Assembly: GCF_014212125.1 (NCBI RefSeq)
Contig: NZ_JACJVP010000045.1
Span: forward strand, 60,257-124,256
DNA: 64,000 bases
DNA from: Cohnella nanjingensis
GTDB taxonomy: Bacteria; Bacillota; Bacilli; Paenibacillales; Paenibacillaceae
Direction: 5' to 3'
How positions within the stretch are numbered: position 1 is the stretch's first letter; each line of letters starts with the position of its first letter. The translations under genes and the position numbers were made by a program. This document shows positions 24,129-31,883 of this stretch, one piece after another. The notes under the pieces were generated by a model. That model did no database searches. It worked only from the letters and a program-made list of their open reading frames with translations, and had not been told where the DNA came from.

Positions 24129-24152
24129 CTTCCATTACATCGATAAATAAAA

Positions 24153-24188
24153 AAAGCGAGGATAGGCGCTGGGCCTGCCTCGCTTTTG
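24153..24188. terminator. Bidirectional terminator between DUF1499 and tpx
   Basis: AAAAGCGAGG (24153-24162) pairs with CCTCGCTTTT (24179-24188), with A and T runs on both flanks, so it can serve both convergent genes. Confidence 0.9.
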
Positions 24189-24217
24189 TTGCATGTTCGG
24201 TCGTTGTGCGGTATGGA

Positions 24218-24736
24218 TTACAGCAGGTTCCGCACGGCGGAGACGGCCGCTTCGTAATCCGGATGCTCGGTCATTTCCTTCAGCACTTCGACGTAGGCGA
24301 TCTTGTCGTTCGCGTCGAGGACGAAGATGGAGCGAAGATCGAGGCCGAATTCCTTGATCAGGACGCCGTAGGCTTTGCCGAAGTTGTTGTCCTTGTAGTC
24401 GGACAGCATGACCACGCGGTCGACGCCGGCGGCGCCGCACCAGCGGGCTTGGGCGAACGGAAGATCCGCGCTGACCGTCAGGACGATGACGCCGTCGCCG
24501 AGCTTGGAGGCTTCCTCGTTGAAGCGGCGGGTTTGCGCGTCGCAGACGCCCGTGTCGATGGACGGCACGACGCTAATGAGTTTGACCTTGCCTGCATAAT
24601 CTTGAAGAGAGACCGTTTCCAACAGGTTCTTGTTCAATTGGAAATCCGGCGCTTGGTCGCCGGCTTTCAATTCCGGTCCGATCAGCGTAATGGGATTGCC
24701 TTTGAACGTAGCTACGTTCGAGCGTTCTTGGCTCAT
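24218..24736 (-). CDS. tpx: Thiol peroxidase Tpx
   Basis: 172-residue atypical 2-Cys peroxiredoxin that reduces H2O2 and alkyl hydroperoxides using thioredoxin. The peroxidatic cysteine is in PSIDTGVCDAQTRRFNEEA (near residue 65) and the resolving cysteine is in FAQARWCGAAG about 35 residues later; both are intact. The ATG at 24736 follows AAGGAGGT by 9 bases on the minus strand. The gene stands alone, ending at the shared terminator. Confidence 0.96.
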   Translation of the reverse strand: MSQERSNVATFKGNPITLIGPELKAGDQAPDFQLNKNLLETVSLQDYAGKVKLISVVPSIDTGVCDAQTRRFNEEASKLGDGVIVLTVSADLPFAQARWCGAAGVDRVVMLSDYKDNNFGKAYGVLIKEFGLDLRSIFVLDANDKIAYVEVLKEMTEHPDYEAAVSAVRNLL

Positions 24737-24850
24737 GCGTACATACCTCCTTACAAGATTGGACTTGCCGTAAATAATTATAAGGTCCGGATTCGCGCTT
24801 GTCCAATTTACGCCAATCAGAAAATGCAGAAGCGAGGAGTGACTGGCCGA

Positions 24851-25453
24851 TTGATTTTCCTGCGATACGAGAGTTTTAGGCAGTACTTGCGGCTATACCC
24901 GGTTACGGCGCTGCTCCTGGCGGCCAATATCGTCATGTTCGGCATCGAGCTGGCGAACGGCGGGCCGGGCGACGTCATGACGCTGCTGCGTCTCGGAGCG
25001 ATCACCAACGTACCTGAATACGATCAGCTGTGGCGTTATGTCGCGGCCTTGTTCCTGCACGGCAGTTGGGAGCATATCGTGTTCAATCTGTTTGCGCTGT
25101 TCGTATTCGCGCCGCCGCTCGAGCGGATCTTCGGTCATTGGCGCTACGGGCTCTTCTACCTGGCATCCGGCGTACTGGGCAATGCGGCGGCTGTCTTCCT
25201 GGCCCGCGGCGAGTGGATCGGCGTAGGGGCGTCCAGCGCCATCTACGGCATCTACGGCGCGTACCTCTTTATCACGCTGTTCCAGCGTCATATGCTGGAC
25301 GCGGGTTCGCGCACGACCGTGTACGGGATTCTGGCGGTGGGGCTGATCACGTCTTTCCTGATTCCGCACATCGGCTATTGGGCGCATATCGGAGGCCTGG
25401 CGGCCGGATTCTTGTTGTACGGGGCGATGGGCCGCCGTAATCTGAACCGTTGA
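24851..25453 (+). CDS. Rhomboid family intramembrane serine protease
   Basis: 200-residue protein with six transmembrane helices. The catalytic serine lies in GVGASSAIYGIYG (near residue 128) and the catalytic histidine in HIGYWAHIGGLAAG (near 181). The helix 1-2 loop has LWRYVAALFLHGSWEHIVFNL, the L1 region with the rhomboid WR and HxxxN-type residues. The start is TTG 24851, 11 bases after GAGGAG, which yields the N-terminus MIFLRYESFRQYLRLYPVT; ATG 24824 is less well placed. Substrates unknown. LysR follows 34 bases downstream. Confidence 0.9.
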   Translation: MIFLRYESFRQYLRLYPVTALLLAANIVMFGIELANGGPGDVMTLLRLGAITNVPEYDQLWRYVAALFLHGSWEHIVFNLFALFVFAPPLERIFGHWRYGLFYLASGVLGNAAAVFLARGEWIGVGASSAIYGIYGAYLFITLFQRHMLDAGSRTTVYGILAVGLITSFLIPHIGYWAHIGGLAAGFLLYGAMGRRNLNR

Positions 25454-25487
25454 CCCCGCAGCATATGGAGAGAAGGAGGCTCGGCGC

Positions 25488-26390
25488 GTGGAGCTGAGAC
25501 AATTGCAATACTTCGTGCAGGTCGCGCGTCTGCAGCATGTGACGAAGGCCGCCGAGGAGCTGCATGTCGCCCAATCGGCGGTGAGCCGCCAGATTCACCG
25601 GCTCGAAGAGGAGCTCGGCGTCCGGCTGTTCATGCAGCGCGGCCGCAACGTTCAGCTCACGCCGGTCGGCCAGCTGTTCCTGAAGCGGGCGGAGACGATC
25701 CTGCTGGACCTGGAACGCGCGGTGACGGAGATTCACGAGTTCCTGGACCCGGAAGTCGGAGAGATCCGGATCGGCTTCCCGCACAGTCTGGGCATTCATC
25801 TCATCCCCCAAGTCATCGCGTCCTTCCGGAAACTGCATCCCAATGTCAAATTCCGTTTCCGCCAAGGAATGTATCCTTCTTTGATCCGGGACGTGGTGGA
25901 GGCGGAGATCGACCTGGCGTTCATCTCGCCGTTCCCCGAACGGCATGAGCAGGTGACCGGCGAGGTGGTGCTCACGGAGGATCTGTACGCGATCCTGCCG
26001 CCGAACCATGCGCTCGCCAAGGAAGACTCGATCCATCTGAACCAGCTGAAGGACGATACGTTCGTTCTGTTCAGCAACGGCTACTCGTTGCGTCCGCTCG
26101 TTTGGGACGCCTGCCGGGCCGCCGGCTTCGTGCCGCAGATCGGCTTCGAGGGGGAGGAGACGGATACGATCCGCGGCCTCGTGGCGGCCGGCATGGGCGT
26201 TAGCCTGCTGCCCGAGATGGCGCTGTATCATACGGGCTCCATCATGCCCGCGATCGTTCGCATCAGAGAGCCTCACGTGACCCGGACGATCGGGCTCATC
26301 CGTCGGGCGGGGGAGAAGCCCTCCACGGTCGTTCAGCTGTTCCACGCGTACCTTATCGATTACTTCAAGAACCATTACAAAGCCTGGTGA
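25488..26390 (+). CDS. LysR-family transcriptional regulator
   Basis: 300-residue regulator with an N-terminal winged helix-turn-helix (MELRQLQYFVQVARLQHVT, then AAEELHVAQSAVSRQIHRLE) and a periplasmic-binding-protein-like effector domain (about residues 90-295), containing GFEGEETDTIRGLVAAGMGVSLLP. It starts at GTG 25488 after AAGGAGG. It resembles the GltC/CysL-like group, but the effector and targets are unknown. It follows the rhomboid gene in the same direction and ends at a strong terminator; no divergent target gene is adjacent, so autoregulation or distant targets are likely. Confidence 0.92.
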   Translation: MELRQLQYFVQVARLQHVTKAAEELHVAQSAVSRQIHRLEEELGVRLFMQRGRNVQLTPVGQLFLKRAETILLDLERAVTEIHEFLDPEVGEIRIGFPHSLGIHLIPQVIASFRKLHPNVKFRFRQGMYPSLIRDVVEAEIDLAFISPFPERHEQVTGEVVLTEDLYAILPPNHALAKEDSIHLNQLKDDTFVLFSNGYSLRPLVWDACRAAGFVPQIGFEGEETDTIRGLVAAGMGVSLLPEMALYHTGSIMPAIVRIREPHVTRTIGLIRRAGEKPSTVVQLFHAYLIDYFKNHYKAW

Positions 26391-26432
26391 ACGCTAGCGC
26401 GAAGCGCTGGACGTCTCCCGTTAGGCCAACAA

Positions 26433-26480
26433 AAGGCCGGCCGTTCGCAGCGGATCAAGATGCTGCGAACGGCCGGCCTT
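26433..26480. terminator. Bidirectional terminator with 19-bp stem
   Basis: The stem 26433-26451 with 26462-26480 is perfect, with AAAA before and TTATTTGATTTC after, between the convergent LysR and YugP genes. Confidence 0.88.
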
Positions 26481-26508
26481 ATTTGATTTCGCCCATGCGG
26501 GACGAAGA

Positions 26509-27192
26509 TTAGTCGCGGTTGCTGTTCGTGAAGATCAGGATATAGCGGATCAGCTCGAGCAGGGACAGGAGCGCGGCCGCGACGTACGTGAGAGCCGCCG
26601 CGTTCAGCACTTTGGCGACGCCGCGTTCCTCGTGGTTGCTGATGAATCCTTCGGAGACCATCAGTTCGCGCGCGCGGTTGCTGGCGTTGAATTCAACCGG
26701 CAGCGTGACGAGCTGGAAGGCGACCGCCGCGGCGAAGAAGATGACGCCGAGGCCGATCAGGTTCGTCGCGGCGAACAGGATGCCGGCGATGAACAGGAAC
26801 GGCGCGAGGCCGGAAGCGAAGCGCACGACCGGGAACATCCGGTGGCGCAGGACAAGCATCGGATAATGCTGCTGATGCTGAATGGCGTGGCCGACTTCAT
26901 GGCAGGCGACGGAGACGGCCGAGATCGATTGCTCGTAGTAGACCGGCTCGGACAACCGGACCACCCGGTGAACCGGATCGTAATGGTCCGATAGCGCGCC
27001 GGGCACCGGTTCGATCGGGATGTCGTGAAGGCCGTTGCGGTCCAGCATGCGTCGGGCGGCTTCGTAGCCGGTCAGGCCGCTCTCGACGCGCACTTCGGAC
27101 CACTTGTTGAACGTGCCGCGTACCCGGAACTGCGCCCACAGCGACAGCAAGAAAGTTGGGATGATTAAGACGTACATCCAGTTGGCATTCAT
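26509..27192 (-). CDS. YugP-like zinc metallopeptidase
   Basis: 227-residue membrane metalloprotease family member. The zinc site is ACHEVGHAIQHQ (HExxH, near residue 107). An N-terminal helix (WMYVLIIPTFLLSLWAQFRV) and two or three further helices anchor it, and LPVEFNASNRA in the later part is typical of the family. The ATG at 27192 follows GGAGGT; a longer frame reaching 27303 would overlap MerR and has no site. It lies 62 bases after the MerR gene on the same strand, so the two are probably co-transcribed. Substrate unknown. Confidence 0.92.
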   Translation of the reverse strand: MNANWMYVLIIPTFLLSLWAQFRVRGTFNKWSEVRVESGLTGYEAARRMLDRNGLHDIPIEPVPGALSDHYDPVHRVVRLSEPVYYEQSISAVSVACHEVGHAIQHQQHYPMLVLRHRMFPVVRFASGLAPFLFIAGILFAATNLIGLGVIFFAAAVAFQLVTLPVEFNASNRARELMVSEGFISNHEERGVAKVLNAAALTYVAAALLSLLELIRYILIFTNSNRD

Positions 27193-27254
27193 ATCGCGGT
27201 TGACCTCCGTTGATTTAAAGTAGGCGCTCTCGCTGCAGAGGTGCGACGGAAAGC

Positions 27255-27713
27255 TTACATGAGGTTGCTCTTGTTCAACAGCAGCAGCAGCGCTTCGACG
27301 CAAGCCGCGGTCTGCGGCGTGATGGCCCGGAATAGACGTTTGGCCTGCTGCGGCTTCAGTTGTTCGAGCACCGGCTCCAGTTCCTTGACCTCCCGCTCCA
27401 GCTGGGACAGATGCGTATGCAGGTCCGCGAGCTTGCGGGTGACTTGTTCGCTGGGGGTGACCCGGTTCAGGGCGGCGAATTGATCCCTGATCTCCTCGAG
27501 TGAGAATTTTTGCGCCTTTAATAGTTCAATACGGCGAATGCGATCTAAGGTTTCATCGTCGTATAAGCGATAGTTGCCGCCCGAGCGCTTGACGGGGGAC
27601 AGCAGACCCAGACCCGTATAATAATCGATGGTCCGCGGACTGATGCCGGAGAGCCTGGAGAGTTCCCCGATCTTGTACAGGTTGCGCGGGGGTTCCGATT
27701 GTCCGTGACGCAA
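27255..27713 (-). CDS. MerR-family transcriptional regulator
   Basis: 152-residue regulator. The DNA-binding part is LYKIGELSRLSGISPRTIDY followed by YTGLGLLSP and the wing GGNYRLYDDETLDRI. The C-terminal part is a coiled-coil dimerisation helix (LADLHTHLSQLEREVKELEP) without the metal-binding cysteines of MerR, so it is not an obvious metal sensor. The single Cys lies in TAACVEALL. It precedes yugP and may control it. An A/T-rich 390-bp region separates it from amtB. Confidence 0.88.
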   Translation of the reverse strand: MRHGQSEPPRNLYKIGELSRLSGISPRTIDYYTGLGLLSPVKRSGGNYRLYDDETLDRIRRIELLKAQKFSLEEIRDQFAALNRVTPSEQVTRKLADLHTHLSQLEREVKELEPVLEQLKPQQAKRLFRAITPQTAACVEALLLLLNKSNLM

Positions 27714-28024
27714 GGCTCACACCTCCTAATAAAGATCCGTAAAGCCATCATACTCAATCTGTAACCATACAGTCAAACGTGATGCTTTGCCCGGCGCCCG
27801 TCCCGATCCGAAGCGGCGGTTTGTCCGTCAAAAGAAGCGAATGAGATGATAGCTGACATGTATTTGGTTTTAGAGATAGTTCACAAAGCGATGAAATGCG
27901 GCTGCCAAGGCGATTTGGGCTAAAAAGCCTACGGAATAACGTCTATTTCTTAACATTAAGGACTATTGCAGGATCCAATGTTAGATATTTAGCGAAAAAA
28001 ACGCATATTTATAGAAAGATCATA

Positions 28025-28053
28025 TTGTCAAATCGTGAACTTCTTACTATAAT
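28025..28053 (+). promoter_or_regulatory. Promoter of amtB
   Basis: TTGTCA (28025-28030) and TATAAT (28048-28053), 17 bp apart. The gene-free stretch 27714-28108 is otherwise A/T-rich; I see no further RNA or gene in it. Confidence 0.82.
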
Positions 28054-28074
28054 GACATCAAGGCTTTCTTAAAA

Positions 28075-28091
28075 TGTTATGAAACATTACA
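28075..28091. promoter_or_regulatory. GlnR/TnrA box
   Basis: TGTTATGAAACATTACA matches the Bacillus nitrogen-control consensus TGTNA-N7-TNACA exactly. It lies about 15-30 bases after the predicted transcription start and 3 bases before the ribosome binding site, a repressing position. In B. subtilis the amtB (nrgA) site lies upstream and is used by TnrA for activation. Confidence 0.8.
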
Positions 28092-28108
28092 TGTAGGGAG
28101 TGGTCGGC

Positions 28109-29488
28109 TTGATTAAGAAGAGTTTGATCGGACTTGGCGCTTTGCTTGTATTATTCCCCACGATGGCGTTCGCGGCGGATGAAGGACCTTCGGCAACGAC
28201 GCTGGACATGGGACTTAATGCCTTGTGGATCCTGGTTGCCGCCATTCTCGTCCTCTTGATGCAAGGCGGATTCATCCTGCTGGAGACGGGTTCCACGCGG
28301 ATGAAGAACGCCGGCCACGTCGCAGGCAAGACGATCTTCACGGTCGGCCTGGCCTCGCTGATCTACTGGGCGGTCGGCTACGGATTCGCGTTCGGCGGCG
28401 ATGCCGGCGAGACGCTGAACAAGTTTATAGGCATGGGCAATTTCTTCTTCGATCCTTCCATCCTGGCGGGCGAAGGCGAGTCTTATCCATCCACCATCTT
28501 CTTCGTCTTCCAGCTCGCGTTCGCGGCGGTCTCGCTGTCGATCGCATGGGGCGGCTTCGCGGAACGCGCCAAGCTGTCCGTCTATCTGATCTTCACGGTG
28601 ATCTTTACGGCCGTGATCTACCCGATCATCGCGCACTGGATCTGGGGCGGCGGCTGGCTCGCGGCCGACGGCTCGCAGGACTACGCAGGTTCGACCGTCG
28701 TTCACTTGACGGGCGCCATGGCTGCTTTCGCGGCGACGATCCTGCTGAAGCCGCGGATCGGCAAGTTTAACAAAGACGGTTCCGCCAACGAGATTCTCGG
28801 ACATAACCAAGTATTCACTTCCTTGTCGGTATTGATCCTCTGGGTCGGCTGGTTCGGCTTCAACGCGGGCAGCGCGGTCTCCGTAGGCGAAGGATTCTTC
28901 GGCTACGTCGCCTTCACCACGCAGCTCGGCGCGGCAGGCGGCGCGGTAGCGGCGCTCCTGATCTCCTGGCTGGTCAAAGGCAAGGCGGACATCCCGACGA
29001 TGCTGAACGGCGCGCTGGCCGGTCTCGTCGCCATCACCGCATCTTGCGCCTACGTCGAGCCTTGGGCTGCGGTGGTCATCGGTCTGATCGCTGGCGTACT
29101 GGTCTTCCTGGTCGCCCAATTCTTCGAGAAAGTCCGCGTCGACGATCCGATCTCCGCGCTGTCCGTACACGGCGCAGCAGGGATTTGGGGGACGCTGGCG
29201 AATGGTTTCTTCGCAACGCCTAAACTCGTCGAGCAAGTCGGCGTAGGTAAAGCCGGTTTGTTCTACGGCGGCGGCGGCGAGCAACTGTGGGTGCAATTCG
29301 AGTCGGTTGTCGTCTGCGGCGCATTCGCGTTCGCCGCTTCGTTCATCGTCCTGTGGGTCGTGAAGCAAGTCATCGGTCTGCGCGTCACCGAAGAGCAAGA
29401 AATTATCGGTCTGGACCTGAGCGAACACGGCAACTACGGCTATCCGGAAGCGATGAAAAAAGCGGGCAATACGACGACGTCGGTCTAA
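28109..29488 (+). CDS. amtB: Ammonium transporter AmtB
   Basis: 459-residue Amt-family ammonium channel with an N-terminal signal-like segment (LIGLGALLVLFPTMAFA) and about 11 further helices. Characteristic residues are in GGFILLETGSTRMKNA, GSTVVHLTGAMAAFA and VHGAAGIWGTLANG; the pore histidines of the two HLTG/HGAAG motifs are present. The start is TTG 28109, 8 bases after AGGGAG; GTG 28100 overlaps the site. No glnK follows, unlike in most bacteria. Instead a DUF294 nucleotidyltransferase and an exonuclease come next. Nitrogen control through the GlnR/TnrA box is expected. Confidence 0.96.
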   Translation: MIKKSLIGLGALLVLFPTMAFAADEGPSATTLDMGLNALWILVAAILVLLMQGGFILLETGSTRMKNAGHVAGKTIFTVGLASLIYWAVGYGFAFGGDAGETLNKFIGMGNFFFDPSILAGEGESYPSTIFFVFQLAFAAVSLSIAWGGFAERAKLSVYLIFTVIFTAVIYPIIAHWIWGGGWLAADGSQDYAGSTVVHLTGAMAAFAATILLKPRIGKFNKDGSANEILGHNQVFTSLSVLILWVGWFGFNAGSAVSVGEGFFGYVAFTTQLGAAGGAVAALLISWLVKGKADIPTMLNGALAGLVAITASCAYVEPWAAVVIGLIAGVLVFLVAQFFEKVRVDDPISALSVHGAAGIWGTLANGFFATPKLVEQVGVGKAGLFYGGGGEQLWVQFESVVVCGAFAFAASFIVLWVVKQVIGLRVTEEQEIIGLDLSEHGNYGYPEAMKKAGNTTTSV

Positions 29489-29542
29489 AGTCTTCGGCAA
29501 GTCGAACGTATACCGGCGTATAACCAGGGGGGAAGAGACCGC

Positions 29543-30622
29543 ATGTCCAATCTCCGCGGGGAGAAGCGGTTGCTTGACATCACCGGCGCCGGCAGTCTGG
29601 AACAATTGCGGATCGTACGGGAAACCGAGCAGGGACGCCTTATCGCGTCCCTGCCCGATGTTTCGGTGATCGAAGCGGTCGAGGAATTGAACGGGCTTCA
29701 CGACGCGCTGATACGCAGGGCGCTGGAGCTCGCGGAAGAAGAGGCGGCACGGTTGGGGTACGGGGCCCCTCCCGTGCCTTATGCCTATCTATTGTTCGGA
29801 AGCGGCGGGAGGAGCGAACAGACGGCGTCCAGCGACCAAGACAGCGGGCTCGTCTACGCCGACGCGCGGGATCCGGCAGAGGCCGAACGGGCGGAGACGT
29901 ACTTCCGGGTGTTGAGCGAGCGGACGGTGCAGCATCTAACCGCGCTCGGTTATCCGCCCTGCGAAGGGAACGTCATCGCTTCGAACCCGGCGTGGCGGCT
30001 GCCGATCTCGGCCTGGGAGCGGAAGCTGGATGACTGGTTCTCCGAACCGAGCTGGGAGAACGTGCGCTACCTGCTGATCGTCGCGGACGGTCGCTGTCTG
30101 GCCGGCGACGCGGCGTTGGCGGAGCGGTGGAAGAACCGTTTCTTCGGCGATATGCTCTCCCGTCCCGTTCTGGCGCGGCGCATGTTGGAGAACACGCTGC
30201 GCCACAAGATGCTCGTCGGCGTATTCGGCCAGTTGCTGGTGGAGCGCTACGGGGAGCATGCCGGGAGCCTGGACATCAAGTACGGGGCCTATATCCCGAT
30301 GGTGAACGTCTTCCGGCTGCTGGCCGTGCGGGCGAACATCCGGGAGACCGGGACGCTGGAGCGGATTCGGGCGCTGCGCGAAGCCGGCCTGCTACCGGCC
30401 GAGACGGCGGACGAGGCGACGGAAGCGTTCGCGCTGTTCCTGCGCTTGCGGCTGCTCTCCATCTCCCGGAGCGAAGACGGCCAGTGGATCGGGACGGGCA
30501 AGATCGCGGCAGGGCAACTGGATGTGTCGCTGCGGGCGCCTCTGAAGAAGGCGCTGAGGCTGGGACGCAAGCTTCAGCGCCAACTGGAGAGAGAGATGCA
30601 ACACCGCTTCGGCGGGAGGTGA
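29543..30622 (+). CDS. DUF294-type putative nucleotidyltransferase
   Basis: 359-residue protein. The nucleotidyltransferase signature LLFGSGGRSEQTASSDQDSG (G-S-x-x-R ... D-x-D) near residue 86 is intact, as in GlnD/GlnE and DUF294 proteins. The C-terminal part (YGAYIPMVNVFRLLAVRANI) matches the DUF294 C-terminal helical domain. The CBS and cAMP-binding domains that often precede DUF294 in proteobacteria are missing; only an approximately 80-residue N-terminal region remains. The ATG at 29543 follows AGGGGGGAAGAG. It sits between amtB (54 bases) and the exonuclease (5 bases). A role in modifying a nitrogen-related protein is inference. Confidence 0.82.
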   Translation: MSNLRGEKRLLDITGAGSLEQLRIVRETEQGRLIASLPDVSVIEAVEELNGLHDALIRRALELAEEEAARLGYGAPPVPYAYLLFGSGGRSEQTASSDQDSGLVYADARDPAEAERAETYFRVLSERTVQHLTALGYPPCEGNVIASNPAWRLPISAWERKLDDWFSEPSWENVRYLLIVADGRCLAGDAALAERWKNRFFGDMLSRPVLARRMLENTLRHKMLVGVFGQLLVERYGEHAGSLDIKYGAYIPMVNVFRLLAVRANIRETGTLERIRALREAGLLPAETADEATEAFALFLRLRLLSISRSEDGQWIGTGKIAAGQLDVSLRAPLKKALRLGRKLQRQLEREMQHRFGGR

Positions 30623-30627
30623 ACAGC

Positions 30628-31365
30628 GTGAAAGAGCCCAAAAGCCCGATGGGGCGCATGTGGCATCTGTACAAGACAGGCGGGATCACCCCGGCGATCG
30701 CCTCCATGCTCGGTTCGTCCAACGCCCAGCAGATGGCGTTCATCCGCTCGATGTCGCGGGACCAGCGCAAGGAGTCGCCGCTCGAGATGCCGCTCTCGGA
30801 GATGGAGGCCGTCGTGTTCGACCTGGAGACGACCGGCTTCAATCCGTACAACGGCGACGAGATTCTGTCCATCGGCGGCGTGATGATTCGGGGCGGGGAG
30901 CTGGAGGACGCCGAGCCGTTCTATCGGCTGGTCAATCCGAAGCGGAAGGTGCCGAAGCATATCGTCGAGCTGACGGGCATCACTAACGACATGGCGGAGA
31001 ACGCGCCCGAGCTCATGCAAGGTCTGCACGATTTCCTAGACTTCATCGGCAAGCGGGTGCTGATCGCGCACGGCAGCGGTCACGACAAGCAGTTTCTCAA
31101 TGCGGCGCTATGGAAGACGTCGAAGGTCAACTTGACGCATCGGGTGCTCGACACGATGATGATCGCCAAATGGCTCGAACCCAAGCGCAAGAGCTACGGA
31201 TTGGATGAGCTGCTGGAGAGCTACGGGATCGATATCACTTACCGGCATCATGCGCTGCACGACTCGGTGATGACGGCCAAGCTTTGGTTTGCATTTCTGG
31301 AACAGATTCGGGCGAAGCAAGTCGTCACGTTGGGCGACCTGTACGCCTACCTGAGCCGGCATTAA
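30628..31365 (+). CDS. DnaQ-like 3'-5' exonuclease
   Basis: 245-residue protein of the DEDDh exonuclease fold. Exo I is VVFDLETTGF (near residue 64), Exo II is LIAHGSGHDKQFLN, and Exo III is HHALHDSVMTAKL. An N-terminal 55-residue helical extension (GRMWHLYKTGGITPAIASML) precedes the nuclease. The GTG at 30628 follows GGGAGGTG, 5 bases after the DUF294 stop, so the two are translationally linked. DUF294 and DnaQ-like exonucleases are also neighbours in proteobacteria. The likely substrate, DNA or a nucleotide, is unknown. Confidence 0.9.
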   Translation: MKEPKSPMGRMWHLYKTGGITPAIASMLGSSNAQQMAFIRSMSRDQRKESPLEMPLSEMEAVVFDLETTGFNPYNGDEILSIGGVMIRGGELEDAEPFYRLVNPKRKVPKHIVELTGITNDMAENAPELMQGLHDFLDFIGKRVLIAHGSGHDKQFLNAALWKTSKVNLTHRVLDTMMIAKWLEPKRKSYGLDELLESYGIDITYRHHALHDSVMTAKLWFAFLEQIRAKQVVTLGDLYAYLSRH

Positions 31366-31386
31366 CGGGGCGAAGCGGGGGAGGCG

Positions 31387-31815
31387 TCAAGGCCGCCGCG
31401 CGACGGGCAGCAGCCGCACCGAACCATCGGCTTGCTGCGAATACACGGCCAGGATGGGATCGCCCGCGGGAAATCCGATCACCCAGCACGTTCCCGATCC
31501 GTCCCAGCCTTGCAGATCGAGCGGGCTGAGAACCGGATCGGCATCCGGATGCACGTGAAAAAAACCAACGATTTCGCGTTGGTTTTTTTGCGCTGCGCCG
31601 TACGCTTCCGTCCATTCGGCAGGGTCGAACCGGAACGAGCGAAGCGGATCGGCGGAGACGTTGCGCAGGAGGACGAACGTCTCCGCGACGGCTGCGCCGG
31701 CCGAGCAAGCCCCGAGGACGATGCCGCAGGACTCATAGGGAAGGCGGCGCCGGCAGGTCTCGAACAGCGCCGCGAGCATCGATTCCGATACGTATACCTT
31801 GGCAATGGCCGTCAT
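31387..31815 (-). CDS. M67 (JAMM/MPN+) metallopeptidase
   Basis: 142-residue Mov34/MPN-type protein. The JAMM zinc motif is complete: Glu in PYESCGIVLG (near residue 28) and FFHVHPDADPVLSPLD (HxH-x-P ... S-x-x-D, near 85-98). Bacterial members cleave C-terminal extensions from sulfur-carrier proteins or similar ubiquitin-like substrates; no such partner gene is adjacent. It is convergent with the exonuclease gene, 22 bases apart. Its coding sequence contains a terminator-like hairpin at 31558-31589. Confidence 0.88.
   Translation of the reverse strand: MTAIAKVYVSESMLAALFETCRRRLPYESCGIVLGACSAGAAVAETFVLLRNVSADPLRSFRFDPAEWTEAYGAAQKNQREIVGFFHVHPDADPVLSPLDLQGWDGSGTCWVIGFPAGDPILAVYSQQADGSVRLLPVARRP
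31558..31589. terminator. Symmetric terminator-like hairpin inside the JAMM gene
   Basis: CCAACG (31565-31570) and CGTTGG (31577-31582) are flanked by seven A before and seven T after, so both strands read as an intrinsic terminator. It lies about 190 bases after the exonuclease stop and could end the amtB-operon transcript, and it could also attenuate the JAMM gene. Confidence 0.65.
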
Positions 31816-31883
31816 CCCGAATCCCCTTTTCCGCCGAGCCGAACTTTAGACTCAGTATGGGGGAGCGGCGGCGATCGCGCAAG

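Noticed and set aside
24206..24850. Plus-strand N-terminal extension of the rhomboid protein across tpx
   Set aside because: It would read antisense through tpx; the TTG at 24851 with GAGGAG gives the normal rhomboid N-terminus.
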